Below are positions 1-8,681 of a stretch of 64,000 nucleotides of DNA, in pieces. The notes below the pieces were generated by a model. The model did no database searches and had not been told where the DNA came from. It saw nothing but the letters and a program-made list of their open reading frames with translations. Source of the stretch: Sphingomonas sp. OV641 (GTDB taxonomy: Bacteria > Pseudomonadota > Alphaproteobacteria > Sphingomonadales > Sphingomonadaceae). Within the stretch, counting starts at the first letter, position 1, and every line of letters begins with the position of its first letter. The DNA lies in NCBI RefSeq assembly GCF_900109205.1, contig NZ_FNZB01000001.1, positions 992,001 through 1,056,000 of the forward strand, in the 5' to 3' direction. The position numbers and the translations under genes are program-made.

Positions 1-622
1 GCCCTTGCATGCCCATCAGCGCGAGCACTTCCTTGCGACTGCGCTCGTCGTCGCGGAACACGCCCATCATCCGACTGGTGACCATCGACACGCCAGGCGT
101 CCGCACCCCGCGCGCCGTCATGCAGGCATGGCTCGCCTCGATGACGACCGCGACCCCCTGCGGCTTCAGTCCGTTCCAGATGCAGTCGGCTACCTCTGCG
201 GTAAGTCTCTCCTGCACCTGCAAACGACGGGCGAAGGCATGAAGCACTCGCGCCAGCTTCGAGATGCCAACCACGTGATTTTTCGGCAGATACGCGATGT
301 GCGCGCGGCCGATAATGGGCGCCATGTGATGTTCGCAGTGCGATTGAAACGGAATATCTTTCAAAAGAACAATCTCGTCATAACCACCCACCTCTTCAAA
401 GATTCGCGAGAGGTGGTGTGACGGATCCTCCGAATAGCCGGCGCAATACTCCTTCCAGGCACGCGCCACCCGTCGTGGCGTATCGATCAGCCCCTCGCGA
501 GAGGGATCATCTCCGGCCCAGCGGATCAGCGTTTGTATCGCATCTGCAACATGATCTGGAACCGCGATCTTCCCGTCCTCGGAAACAATATCGCCATCCT
601 CCGGAGAGCTTTCTGAAATCAT
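1..622 (-). CDS. folE: GTP cyclohydrolase I, 3' end outside window
   Basis: First enzyme of tetrahydrofolate synthesis (GTP to 7,8-dihydroneopterin triphosphate), a cytosolic toroidal homodecamer. Reading the minus strand from the ATG at 622 gives 207 codons without a stop. The zinc ligands of the family are present: Cys96 and His99 in HCEHHM and Cys167 in ASHACMTARGV. The HHMAPIIGRAH and VGISKLARVLHAFARRLQ segments are also typical. The last few residues lie beyond base 1. The N-terminal 25 residues are acidic and variable. It is divergent from the TonB receptor at 843. Product identity is firm; only the C-terminus is unseen. Confidence 0.95.
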   Translation of the reverse strand, partial: MISESSPEDGDIVSEDGKIAVPDHVADAIQTLIRWAGDDPSREGLIDTPRRVARAWKEYCAGYSEDPSHHLSRIFEEVGGYDEIVLLKDIPFQSHCEHHMAPIIGRAHIAYLPKNHVVGISKLARVLHAFARRLQVQERLTAEVADCIWNGLKPQGVAVVIEASHACMTARGVRTPGVSMVTSRMMGVFRDDERSRKEVLALMGMQG

Positions 623-745
623 CTACGACCAACCTTTGTGCATTGCGGCGAAACCGATGCTGCATCGAAGCATAGGTTTAACTCAGCTACTGTTCCATTT
701 CAGACACAACTGCGCGCCTGGCAATTAAATCCTTTCGAAATGTGT

Positions 746-775
746 TTGACGAACGAAATTTTCTGACGCTAACTT
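746..775 (+). promoter_or_regulatory. Candidate sigma70-type promoter of the TonB receptor
   Basis: A TTGACG box at 746-751 is followed 18 bases later by TAACTT at 770-775, in the 220-base folE/TonB-receptor divergent gap. The gene has a strong GGAGGGGAG ribosome site just before its ATG at 843. The -10 match is weak, so this is only a suggestion. Confidence 0.3.
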
Positions 776-842
776 CCATACCGGACCATCAAACACCGTG
801 ACACCGCCATAGAGCGGGCATGGGTCCCAGGAGGGGAGATCG

Positions 843-3800
843 ATGAGAAAATCCTATTTGCTTGCTGCTTCCGCTATCGTGATCGTGGCCACAACGCCAG
901 CACATGCGCAAACCGGAGCCACAACCTCGGCTCAGGATACCGCGCCGACTAATGGCCCCGGCCAAGAGGTTCGCACTTCAGAGCCTCAGTCCAGCGCTGG
1001 AAGTTACGCCGACATCGTCATCACGGCCCAGCGCCAGTCGCAGCGGCTTCAGGACGTGCCGATCGCCGTCTCGGCGTTTACCGCCGAGAACCTTGAAAAG
1101 CAGCAGATCGTCAATCCGCTTGCTTTGCAGCAGACTCTGCCGAACGTAACCTTCACCAAAGGCCAGTTCGCCACGAATACCTTCACCATCCGAGGCATCG
1201 GCGACCTTTGCGTTGGCGTGACCTGCGACTCCGCAACAGGCATTGCACTGAACGAACAGCCGGTCGGCGGACGTATTCTGGAAGGTGAATTCTACGATAT
1301 CGAGCGAATCGAGGTCCTGCGTGGCCCGCAGGGCACCCTGTTCGGGCGCAATGCGACTTCCGGTGTCGTGAACATCATCACTGCAAAACCTGATCTTTCC
1401 GGCTTCCACGCCGCGGGCGAGTTCGAATACGGCAACTACGATTCGAAGCGCGTCAAGGGCATGATCAATCTTCCGCTAACAGAGACGATCGGCGTTCGCG
1501 TTGCCGGTTACTATCTCAACCGCGACGGATACATCAAGAATACCTATACCAACACCAGCTTCGATGGCCGGGACATGTATTCGTTCCGCGGCACATTGTC
1601 CTGGGAGCCGTCACCGGACACTCGCGTAGACCTCATTGCATACTACAGCCGAGAGGACGACGATCGCTCGCGCCTGCAGAAGCAATTGTGCGATCGTGAT
1701 CCTACCGGCATTCTCGGCTGTCTTCCCACCCGCCGAGACTTCGGCACCCCGAACGCCAATGCGACCCTTGGCGGCGCCACGGAATCGATCCAGGGACTTC
1801 CGCTATTCCTTGCAGACGCCTCTGTGGCGTTGTCGACGAGCAACCCGGCCTATGTTCCGACCTTCCTCGCCACGCTGGCCGCCACCCGGCCGATGCTGGC
1901 GCCCTTTGGTCTGGGCAGCATCGGCAGCCCGGGCATACCTGCCACGCCGGATGCCTTTGCCAATGCTGTGAACCCGCGCGACTTGCGCACGGTCACAGCG
2001 GATTATCTGCCGACCTGGAAGACCGAGGACCAGATCTACACGCTCAAGGCGTATCACAATTTCGGCAACATCGCGGTGAGCCTGACGGCCGGTCACTCGC
2101 GCAGCAAGCTGAACGCCACCTCTGACTATAACCTTGCCGTAAACGGTCTGGGCGCGAATGCTCCCGGTTTTGCCACGCTGGAGGCGGTCGGCAATCCTGC
2201 ATCGCCGCTGTACAATCCGCTGTTCGCCGGACTGCGCAATGCACTGATCCCCAACGGGCCGCAGGGCGGCATCTGCCAATCCGACGGCGGCCCCAGCGGC
2301 GTCGGCGTATATGGCGGCGAGACGATCGGCTGCTTTCCTCAGAGCCTCGATTTCGACCGATCCAGGTCTAACTCGAAGGGCTGGGTCGGCGAAGTGCATG
2401 TGGACAGCTCCTTCGATGGGCCGTTCAACTTCCTCCTCGGCGGTATCTATACGAACGCCGTCGCCCGTGACATCGACTATTATGTTAACAACGTCGGCCT
2501 CGATTATCTGTCGGGTCTGATTGGCACGATCTCTGGTGCGGGCGCCGGTCGCACGACCAGTTCGTTCCTGGCATCACCATTTTTCCGCAGCAATTCGGAC
2601 CGCTTCGAGCTCGACTCCTACGGCATCTTTGGCGAAGCATATTTCGAGTTCAATGATCAGCTGAAACTGACACTCGGCGCCCGGTACAACAACGACAAGA
2701 AATACGTGCGTGCGCGTACCACCTTCGCCAACGCCCTTCTCCCGATCGGCACCACGGATGCCAATCCGGCCTTTGACAGCGGCGCAGCTGATTTCGACGC
2801 AACCATCCCGGGGGCGCAGCCGTGGGCAGAGGCACGCGTAAGCTACTCGCGCATGACGGGCCGCGCGGTGCTTGATTACCAGATCACGCCGGACAACCTC
2901 ATCTATGCCTCTTATGCGCGTGGCTACAAATCAGGCGGCATCAATCCGCCTCTGTCCCCGCTGTTCGCCGTGCCGACCACGTTCCGGCCGGAAACGGTGG
3001 ACTCCTTCGAGATCGGCAGCAAGAACACCTTTGGCAATGGCGCGCTGCGCCTCAACGTCACTGGCTTCTACTACAAGTACAAGGACCTGCAGCTTACCCG
3101 CATTGTTGCGCGTACTTCGGTCAACGACAATATCAGCGCAAATATCTACGGCGTCGAAGCGGAAGCGATCCTCAGCCCGACGCCGGCGTTCGTGATCAAC
3201 ACGAACTTCAGCTATCTTAAGACAGAGGTGTCGCAGGATCGTCTGCTTACCAATCCACGTGATGTTTCCGGCGGCCGCTCCGACGCCGTGATCGTCAAGG
3301 ATATGGCGGCTGCATACAATTGCGTGGTGCTGCCGACGACAGCTGGCAATGCGGCTGCGTCTCGCGGGTTCGTGGATGCGAGCAATGCACTGCTCGGATT
3401 GAACGGCACCGTTCCGCTGCTTGCCAACGGCACATACGGTGCATTCAGCGCCTGCAAGTTCCTGCAAGCGCAACAGCTCGCCACCAATGCGCCCGTTTCG
3501 GTTTTGCTCGACGGCAATCCGGTGAGCGTGAAAGGCAATCGCCTGCCGAATAGCCCGACGTTCAAGTGGTCGGTAGGCGCACAGTACACGATCGACATCG
3601 GGGACTACACCCTCGTGCCCCGCGCCGACCTGAACTACACTGGCGACCAATATGGCACGATCTTCAACCTGAATCCGATCGATCGAATCCCTGGCTATGA
3701 GGTGGTCAATGCCCAGGTTCAGCTGAACGGGCCGGACGACAAATTCTACATCCGGGCATTCGTCAGTAATCTGACCGGCAATGACGCCATCACCGGCCTT

Positions 3801-3890
3801 TTCGTCACGGATCAGTCTTCGGGCCTGTACACGAACGTGTTCACTGTGGAACCGCGGCGCTACGGCGTCGCGGCAGGCTTCAAGTTTTAA
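843..3890 (+). CDS. TonB-dependent outer-membrane receptor
   Basis: Outer-membrane active transporter, 1015 residues, energised by TonB-ExbBD; the substrate is unknown. Residues 1-22 form a signal peptide ending AHA/Q. A TonB-box-like DIVITA lies near 57-62. The plug spans about 70-180 with the IERIEVLRGPQGTLFGRNA signature. The rest is a 22-strand-type barrel ending in FKF, the usual terminal aromatic. Eight cysteines occur as four close pairs (the first is Cys123/Cys128), probably disulfides in periplasmic or surface loops. The start has an excellent upstream GGAGGGGAG. A hairpin terminator follows. It resembles the large FecA/CirA-like receptors that sphingomonads use for aromatic or plant-derived compounds, but no neighbour fixes the ligand. 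Confidence 0.93.
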   Translation: MRKSYLLAASAIVIVATTPAHAQTGATTSAQDTAPTNGPGQEVRTSEPQSSAGSYADIVITAQRQSQRLQDVPIAVSAFTAENLEKQQIVNPLALQQTLPNVTFTKGQFATNTFTIRGIGDLCVGVTCDSATGIALNEQPVGGRILEGEFYDIERIEVLRGPQGTLFGRNATSGVVNIITAKPDLSGFHAAGEFEYGNYDSKRVKGMINLPLTETIGVRVAGYYLNRDGYIKNTYTNTSFDGRDMYSFRGTLSWEPSPDTRVDLIAYYSREDDDRSRLQKQLCDRDPTGILGCLPTRRDFGTPNANATLGGATESIQGLPLFLADASVALSTSNPAYVPTFLATLAATRPMLAPFGLGSIGSPGIPATPDAFANAVNPRDLRTVTADYLPTWKTEDQIYTLKAYHNFGNIAVSLTAGHSRSKLNATSDYNLAVNGLGANAPGFATLEAVGNPASPLYNPLFAGLRNALIPNGPQGGICQSDGGPSGVGVYGGETIGCFPQSLDFDRSRSNSKGWVGEVHVDSSFDGPFNFLLGGIYTNAVARDIDYYVNNVGLDYLSGLIGTISGAGAGRTTSSFLASPFFRSNSDRFELDSYGIFGEAYFEFNDQLKLTLGARYNNDKKYVRARTTFANALLPIGTTDANPAFDSGAADFDATIPGAQPWAEARVSYSRMTGRAVLDYQITPDNLIYASYARGYKSGGINPPLSPLFAVPTTFRPETVDSFEIGSKNTFGNGALRLNVTGFYYKYKDLQLTRIVARTSVNDNISANIYGVEAEAILSPTPAFVINTNFSYLKTEVSQDRLLTNPRDVSGGRSDAVIVKDMAAAYNCVVLPTTAGNAAASRGFVDASNALLGLNGTVPLLANGTYGAFSACKFLQAQQLATNAPVSVLLDGNPVSVKGNRLPNSPTFKWSVGAQYTIDIGDYTLVPRADLNYTGDQYGTIFNLNPIDRIPGYEVVNAQVQLNGPDDKFYIRAFVSNLTGNDAITGLFVTDQSSGLYTNVFTVEPRRYGVAAGFKF

Positions 3891-3898
3891 GCGTATCC

Positions 3899-3926
3899 GC
3901 TCCGGCCGGGATCAACCGGCCGGAGC
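3899..3926. repeat. Inverted repeat after the TonB receptor
   Basis: A perfect 11-bp stem (3899-3909 with 3916-3926) surrounds a 6-base loop, just downstream of the receptor stop codon. It is probably the first of two hairpins that stabilise or end the transcript. Confidence 0.6.
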
Positions 3927-3944
3927 AACAGGTTGACCTATAAG

Positions 3945-3968
3945 CGGGCCCCTTCGGGGCCCGTTCTT
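3945..3968 (+). terminator. Rho-independent terminator between convergent genes
   Basis: An 8-bp GC stem (3945-3952 with 3956-3963) closes a TTC loop and is followed by TTCTT. It lies between the convergent TonB receptor and S-formylglutathione hydrolase genes and may act in both directions. Confidence 0.7.
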
Positions 3969-3969
3969 G

Positions 3970-4800
3970 TCAGAGGCGCTCAGCCGCCCAAGCGACGTGA
4001 TCACTCATGAAAGTCGAAATGAAGTTATAGCTATGGTCGTAGCCAGGCTGCATTCTCAACGTGAGGCTGATCCCGGCTTCGTCGCACGCGTTTTTGAGCA
4101 GCTCAGGTTTCAACTGCTCATGCAGAAACCCATCGTCCGCGCCTTGATCTATCAGGATCGTGTCAAGTCGCGCGCCTTCGTTGATCAGTGCACAGGCATC
4201 ATAGGCGTGCCACGCCGCACGGTCCGGGCCCAAATATCCGCTCAGCGCCTTCTCTCCCCAAGGGCAGGACAAGGGAGACACGATGGGAGCGAATGCTGAC
4301 ACGCTCTTGAACCGGCCGGAATTTCGTAGCGCGATCGTCAGGGCGCCATGGCCGCCCATAGAGTGACCGGAAATTCCCTGTCGTGTCAGGTCAGCCATCG
4401 GAAACTCGCTGGCGATTAATCCAGGCAGCTCATCCTCGATATAGCTGCGCATCCGGAAATTGACCGCCCACGGTTCTATAGTGGCATCGACATAGAAGCC
4501 TGCGCCCTGACCGAAGTCCCAGCTTTCGTCATCCGGAACGCCTGGGCCTCGCGGGCTGGTATCCGGCGCGACGAACACGATGCCGTATTCGGCACAGGCG
4601 CGGCGATACTCTCCCTTGTCGGTTACGTTCGCATGCGTGCAGGTAAGCCCCGACAGGTACCACAAGACGGGCAACCGAGCTCCCGGCGCGTGTGGCGGCA
4701 CATAAACCGAAAAGGTCATGTCCGTCCCGGTGACGGCCGAATGGTGCCGATAGACGCCTTGAATACCCTCATAGGCGCGGCTTTGACTGAGCGTTTCCAT
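3970..4800 (-). CDS. fghA: S-formylglutathione hydrolase
   Basis: Cytosolic esterase-D-type alpha/beta hydrolase that splits S-formylglutathione to formate and glutathione, the last step of glutathione-dependent formaldehyde detoxification. It has 276 residues, the normal length. The nucleophile is Ser147 in GHSMGGHGA, the acid is in DQGADDGFL (about 222-223), and the base is His256 in GYDHSYNF. The LSGLTCT and oxyanion motifs near 50 are present. The ATG at 4800 has GGAG five bases upstream. The usual partner, S-(hydroxymethyl)glutathione dehydrogenase (adhC/frmA), is not adjacent, so the gene stands alone here. Confidence 0.95.
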   Translation of the reverse strand: METLSQSRAYEGIQGVYRHHSAVTGTDMTFSVYVPPHAPGARLPVLWYLSGLTCTHANVTDKGEYRRACAEYGIVFVAPDTSPRGPGVPDDESWDFGQGAGFYVDATIEPWAVNFRMRSYIEDELPGLIASEFPMADLTRQGISGHSMGGHGALTIALRNSGRFKSVSAFAPIVSPLSCPWGEKALSGYLGPDRAAWHAYDACALINEGARLDTILIDQGADDGFLHEQLKPELLKNACDEAGISLTLRMQPGYDHSYNFISTFMSDHVAWAAERL

Positions 4801-4987
4801 GCCTTCTCCGCTAAGGCTGTTCGGGCGCTGATTAGCGCAGGGATCGGCAGCACGCCAATTCGCCGGTCATCAAGGCCTTGACCTTGGGTGGTGACAAGCG
4901 CCACCGGGCAGCGCACAAGAGACGTCACGCTTTCGAAACGGCGTGATTCCGAGATGCCGAATGACCGGCGCAACAGGAAGGACAGCA

Positions 4988-5269
4988 ATGGCTACGAAGA
5001 CCAAGACTGAGGAGGGCAAGGCCAAGACCGGCGGCATTCACGCCCCCGTTCAGCCCTCGCCCGAGCTCGGCGTGATCGTCGGCACGGACAAGCTGCCGCG
5101 CAGCGAGGTGATCAGCAAGGTTTGGGACTATATCAAGTCGAACAACCTTCAGAATCCCGAGAACAAGCGCGAAATCCTCGCCGACGACAATCTCAAGAAG
5201 GTCTTCGGCAAGGACAAGGTCACCATGTTCGAGATGAACAAGTACATCTCGGCACACGTCAAGGCGTGA
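4988..5269 (+). CDS. SWIB/MDM2-domain protein
   Basis: Small (93-residue) protein with one SWIB domain, the fold of the eukaryotic SWI/SNF BAF60b subunit and of MDM2. Bacterial homologues occur in alphaproteobacteria and chlamydiae, sometimes fused to topoisomerase I; their role is unknown but probably concerns nucleoid or DNA topology. Residues 1-20 are Lys/Thr/Glu-rich and the domain covers about 25-90 (LPRSEVISKVWDYIKSNNL ... KVTMFEMNKYI). I chose the ATG at 4988 over an in-frame upstream start at 4943 because AGGAAGG precedes it and the conserved part begins after it. A strong terminator follows. Confidence 0.9.
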   Translation: MATKTKTEEGKAKTGGIHAPVQPSPELGVIVGTDKLPRSEVISKVWDYIKSNNLQNPENKREILADDNLKKVFGKDKVTMFEMNKYISAHVKA

Positions 5270-5281
5270 ACAGCTAATGGG

Positions 5282-5309
5282 CGGGCGCCGGACTGCGGCG
5301 CCCGTCTTC
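5282..5309 (+). terminator. Rho-independent terminator of the SWIB gene
   Basis: A perfect 9-bp stem (5282-5290 with 5296-5304) with a GACTG loop is followed by TCTTC, 13 bases after the stop codon. Confidence 0.75.
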
Positions 5310-5379
5310 ACCGTTGCCTCGCTTCGGGACCACAAAACGCATCAAGGGCCGCGCCATTTTGAGCGTCATCCTGTTCTGC

Positions 5380-5456
5380 TGGTGCCCCCGGCGAGATTCG
5401 AACTCACGACCTGCGGTTTAGGAAACCGTCGCTCTATCCTGCTGAGCTACGGGGGC
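5380..5456 (-). tRNA. tRNA-Arg (anticodon CCT)
   Basis: On the minus strand the acceptor stem GCCCCCG/CGGGGGC, D stem GCTC/GAGC, T arm with TTCGAAT and an encoded CCA all fold. The anticodon loop TTCCTAA gives anticodon CCT (AGG, Arg). The top pair of the anticodon stem looks like an A-C mismatch. Confidence 0.95.
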
Positions 5457-5526
5457 ACGCCGCCTAGCTACGGTGCGGGTGTCGGCGGGTCAATGACGCA
5501 CGCAGTTGCCTGGTGAACGAACCAGT

Positions 5527-5955
5527 TCAGTTCGTCCGCTCGGGCGGCAGCACCGGAAACGGGAGCGGAGCGACCGGGACACCTTCATCGGCTAGAGCTT
5601 TCGCCTCCTCCAGCGTAGTCTGGCCGTGGATCGGCTCCTGCGCCTGATCCCCGACGTGCATGGCGCGTGCTTGCGAAGCAAAGCCCCTTCCCACCCAGCG
5701 CGACCCTTCGAGCGCCTGCTGTTGCGCCGTCGCCAGCGCTTTCATGGCGGCTTTCACCACTTCGGGCGTGACCGATGGGCGGGTATTCGCCTTGGCTGCA
5801 ACGTTCGGCGCCATGACGGCCTTTTCAACCACCGTGTCAGCACAGATCGGGCATTGTACGAGCGAGTGCTCCCGCTGGTCCTCAAAGGCGCTCGACGAGG
5901 CGAACCAAGCCTCGAACACGTGACCTTGCGCACAACGAAGATCGAACACGATCAT
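5527..5955 (-). CDS. DUF1178 family protein
   Basis: Conserved alphaproteobacterial/betaproteobacterial protein of unknown function, 142 residues. The start MIVFDLRCAQGHVFEAWF and the CPIC pair (Cys35, Cys38) with Cys8 suggest a small zinc-ribbon head, followed by an Ala/Val-rich helix and a Pro-rich end. It is translationally coupled to the nitrilase-family gene upstream (ATGA overlap, 5952-5955) and is the last visible gene of the comF-grxC-nit-DUF1178 run. Confidence 0.9.
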   Translation of the reverse strand: MIVFDLRCAQGHVFEAWFASSSAFEDQREHSLVQCPICADTVVEKAVMAPNVAAKANTRPSVTPEVVKAAMKALATAQQQALEGSRWVGRGFASQARAMHVGDQAQEPIHGQTTLEEAKALADEGVPVAPLPFPVLPPERTN

Positions 5956-6779
5956 TGCGGCACCACCGTCGCAGCCGGAATGGAGCGGCGATGAGCAATG
6001 ACCGGAATACGCTGCCTGACGTCCAAGACCTTGGCGGGATTCACGTCCACAAAGCCGAGGCCGACACTCTCGCCCATATCGCCAAGGACGTCTCCCCAGG
6101 GGTCCACCGCCAGCGAATGACCGTATGTTTCCCTCCCGTCCTCATGCTGGCCCGTCTGGGCGGCCGCGATGACGAAGGCAGCGCACTCAATCGCTCGAGC
6201 ACGGAGCAAAATGTGCCAATGCGCCGCCCCGGTGGGTCTGGTGAAGGCGGCCGGTACCGAGAGGATCGTCGCGCCGGCATCGCTCAAGGCACGAAACAGA
6301 TCAGGGAAACGCACGTCGTAACAGATCGAAAGGCCTAACGCGCCCAGTGGCGTATCAACTACCACGGCGCCCTCTCCACCAGCGTAGGCCGCGGACTCAC
6401 GCCAGCTTTCCCCGTTGGGCAAGTCGACATCGAAGAGATGCAGCTTGTCATAATGGGCACGAATTTTGCCGGCGCCATCAATGACAAAACCGCGGTTGAC
6501 GAGCCGGTCAGCGTCACCTTTCAACGCCAGGCTACCAAGGTGCACCCAGATCCCCGCCTTTGCCGCCGCCTCGCGCACCGCGCCAAGGACGCGGTCATTC
6601 TCCTCCCGCACGATCGACTGCGCCGCACGGGCACGATCACGATCCAGCAGCCCGGACATTTCCGGCGTGAACAGCATGGCGGCGCCATGCTCAGCTGCCG
6701 AACGCACCGCCGTGACCAGAATTTCTGCATTTGCGGCGGGCGAAATCCCGCTCGTCATCTGCAGTATCGCCGCCTTCAT
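5952..6779 (-). CDS. Carbon-nitrogen hydrolase, Nit1/NIT2-like
   Basis: Cytosolic nitrilase-superfamily amidase of 275 residues. The Glu-Lys-Cys triad is visible: Glu40 in FTPEMSGLL, Lys112 in YDKLHLFDVD and Cys153 in SICYDVRFPD. The close relation to Nit1 suggests hydrolysis of deaminated glutathione or omega-amidase activity (metabolite repair), which is an inference from family. The position next to glutaredoxin, with four-base overlaps on both sides, fits a glutathione-related role. Confidence 0.9.
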   Translation of the reverse strand: MKAAILQMTSGISPAANAEILVTAVRSAAEHGAAMLFTPEMSGLLDRDRARAAQSIVREENDRVLGAVREAAAKAGIWVHLGSLALKGDADRLVNRGFVIDGAGKIRAHYDKLHLFDVDLPNGESWRESAAYAGGEGAVVVDTPLGALGLSICYDVRFPDLFRALSDAGATILSVPAAFTRPTGAAHWHILLRARAIECAAFVIAAAQTGQHEDGRETYGHSLAVDPWGDVLGDMGESVGLGFVDVNPAKVLDVRQRIPVIAHRRSIPAATVVPQ

Positions 6780-7039
6780 GGTGCGGCAGCGAGCATAGCA
6801 TCCAGCTTACCGGCCTGCTCCAGCGCAGCGAGATCATCCGATCCCCCGACATGCTGACCATTGATGAAGATCTGCGGGACAGTCGTACGCCCTCCAGCGC
6901 GATCAATCATCTCACCACGCTTCGCCCCGCCCAGAGTGATGTCGAACTCGGTCGGCTCCACGCCCTTGCTCGCGAGAAGGTGTTTGGCGCGCACGCAATA
7001 TGGGCACCACGCCTTGGTGTAGATTTCTACCTGTGCCAT
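6776..7039 (-). CDS. grxC: Glutaredoxin 3
   Basis: Dithiol glutaredoxin, 87 residues, reducing disulfides with glutathione. The active site is CPYC at Cys12-Cys15 in IYTKAWCPYC. The TTVPQIFINGQHVGG cis-proline and glutathione-binding segment follows. A longer frame to 7087 exists, but MAQVEIYT is the normal N-terminus, so I start at 7039. It overlaps the nitrilase gene by four bases. Confidence 0.95.
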   Translation of the reverse strand: MAQVEIYTKAWCPYCVRAKHLLASKGVEPTEFDITLGGAKRGEMIDRAGGRTTVPQIFINGQHVGGSDDLAALEQAGKLDAMLAAAP

Positions 7040-7070
7040 CGGCTTGACGTGTGGTTGCTGAGGTCGATTG

Positions 7071-7796
7071 TCAATCTGGCACGGCATCGATCACGCGCGC
7101 CCAGCACAGTATGGAGACGCTCGCCGCACCTGACCGCCGTAGCGCACGCACGCACGCATCCGTGGTCGCCCCGCTAGTATAGATGTCGTCCACCAAAACG
7201 ACATGTCGCCCCGAGATCCGCCACTTGTCCGCCGAAGCGACGGAGAATGCGCCGCGAACGGCGCGTCGGCGCGCTGCTCCGTTCATTGCGCGCAGCACGG
7301 GCGTAGATCTGCGCCGCACCAAGGTGCCGCTTGCGTGGGGAACACCACTTTGTTCTGAAAGCGCTGTCGCGATCAGCCCGGCTTGATTGAAGCCGCGGTT
7401 CCAGATTCTCCAGCGGTGAAGTGGCACTGGAACAAGGACTTGCGCATCACCGCGCAGGTGGCGGATCATGAGACTGGCGGCGGTCCGTGCCAGGGATGTC
7501 CGCCCGCCGTATTTGAGGCGGAGCGCAAGGGTACGCGACACCGGCCCGTAAGCGACCGCCGCATCTACGCTGGCGTGAGCCGGCGCCGCAGCGAGGCACG
7601 GGCCGCATTGGGCATAGGGGCCCTGATCATACTCGAACGGAGAGTGGCAAGTCGCACACCAAGGCGGTCCGAGAAAATGAAGCGAACTCCAGCAGGCTGC
7701 GCAAAACCGATGATCACTATCCGTGATCGCTCCGCATCCCGCGCATCGGGGCGGCAGCGCAAAGTCGACAACCGGACGAAGAAGCGCAGACAGCAT
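7071..7796 (-). CDS. comF: ComF family phosphoribosyltransferase-like protein
   Basis: 241-residue ComF homologue. An N-terminal double zinc ribbon (CAGCG, CAACW, CATC, CGPC) precedes a type-I PRTase domain with the PRPP-binding loop VVLVDDIYTSGAT near the C-terminus. In naturally competent bacteria ComF aids DNA uptake at the membrane; in alphaproteobacteria its role is not established. The frame is open to 8069, but the conserved N-terminus MLSALLRPVVDFALPPRCAGCG starts at 7796, and the longer version would overlap the divergent methyltransferase. Confidence 0.9.
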   Translation of the reverse strand: MLSALLRPVVDFALPPRCAGCGAITDSDHRFCAACWSSLHFLGPPWCATCHSPFEYDQGPYAQCGPCLAAAPAHASVDAAVAYGPVSRTLALRLKYGGRTSLARTAASLMIRHLRGDAQVLVPVPLHRWRIWNRGFNQAGLIATALSEQSGVPHASGTLVRRRSTPVLRAMNGAARRRAVRGAFSVASADKWRISGRHVVLVDDIYTSGATTDACVRALRRSGAASVSILCWARVIDAVPD

Positions 7797-7841
7797 CGCA
7801 ATGCTTGTCGCGACTGCATGATCCGCGCACAAGCCGCCTGC

Positions 7842-8678
7842 ATGAGCGCACCAGAAATTTTCGATCGAGCCGCCCGCCGCGTCCTCCGCAACCGGGCAGC
7901 CCTGAATTACTCGGCGCACGACTTCGTACGCGCCGCAATGCTCGACGGCATCTCGGAGCGCCTCGCAACCGTCAAACGTAGCTTCGTGGACGTGCTCGAT
8001 CTCGGCAGCTTTGATGGTGCTTACGTTCCGCCGGCGGGCTCGCGAGTCGCGCGCATGGACGCGGGACATACCTTCGCCCGCCAGAGCGGCGCCATTCAGG
8101 CCGACGAAGATCGTCTGCCCTTTGCCGACGCGTCATTCGACCTGGTGGTGTCGGCTGGCGTGCTTGACCAGGTGAATGACGTTCCGGGGTCGCTCGCCCT
8201 TGCCAGGCGCGCGCTGCGACCTGACGGCTTGTTCCTGGGCGCCCTGCTGGGTGCCGGGTCACTTTCTACGCTTCGCGGCGCGCTGCGAACGGCGGAGGGA
8301 GAACGTCCGGTAGCTCGGTTCCACCCGCAGATAGACGTGCGCTCCGCCGGCGATTTGCTGATGAGGGCGGGCTTCGCCTTGCCCGTTGCCGATACAGAGA
8401 CGCTGCGCGTGAGATACGGCGGGCTGGGCAAGCTGCTTGACGATCTTCGAGGAATGGCAGCCACCAATGTCCTAATCGAGCGGCAGTCGCTCCGCCGAGA
8501 CACGTTGGCACGAACCGCAAGTGCGTTTGCCGACGCCGCGGATCCGGACGGTCGCACCGCCGAACGGTTCGAGATCATCTTTCTTACCGGCTGGGCGCCT
8601 TCGCCTGATCAGCCACAACCGGCACGTCGCGGCAGCGCGACCGCCTCACTTGCGGCGGAGCTTGCGAAGAAGAGCTGA
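7842..8678 (+). CDS. Class I SAM-dependent methyltransferase, NDUFAF5-like
   Basis: 278-residue Rossmann-fold methyltransferase-like protein, divergent from comF by 45 bases. SAM motif I is VLDLGSFDGAYVP. DLVVSAGVLDQVNDVPGSLALARRALRPDGLFLGALLG matches motifs II-III. The FDRAARRVLRNRAA head and overall pattern resemble the BioC/NDUFAF5 group; mitochondrial NDUFAF5 hydroxylates an arginine of complex I. The function in bacteria is uncertain. An upstream extension of the frame to 7383 is just comF antisense. The C-terminal 30 residues are low-complexity. Confidence 0.85.
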   Translation: MSAPEIFDRAARRVLRNRAALNYSAHDFVRAAMLDGISERLATVKRSFVDVLDLGSFDGAYVPPAGSRVARMDAGHTFARQSGAIQADEDRLPFADASFDLVVSAGVLDQVNDVPGSLALARRALRPDGLFLGALLGAGSLSTLRGALRTAEGERPVARFHPQIDVRSAGDLLMRAGFALPVADTETLRVRYGGLGKLLDDLRGMAATNVLIERQSLRRDTLARTASAFADAADPDGRTAERFEIIFLTGWAPSPDQPQPARRGSATASLAAELAKKS

Positions 8679-8681
8679 TCG

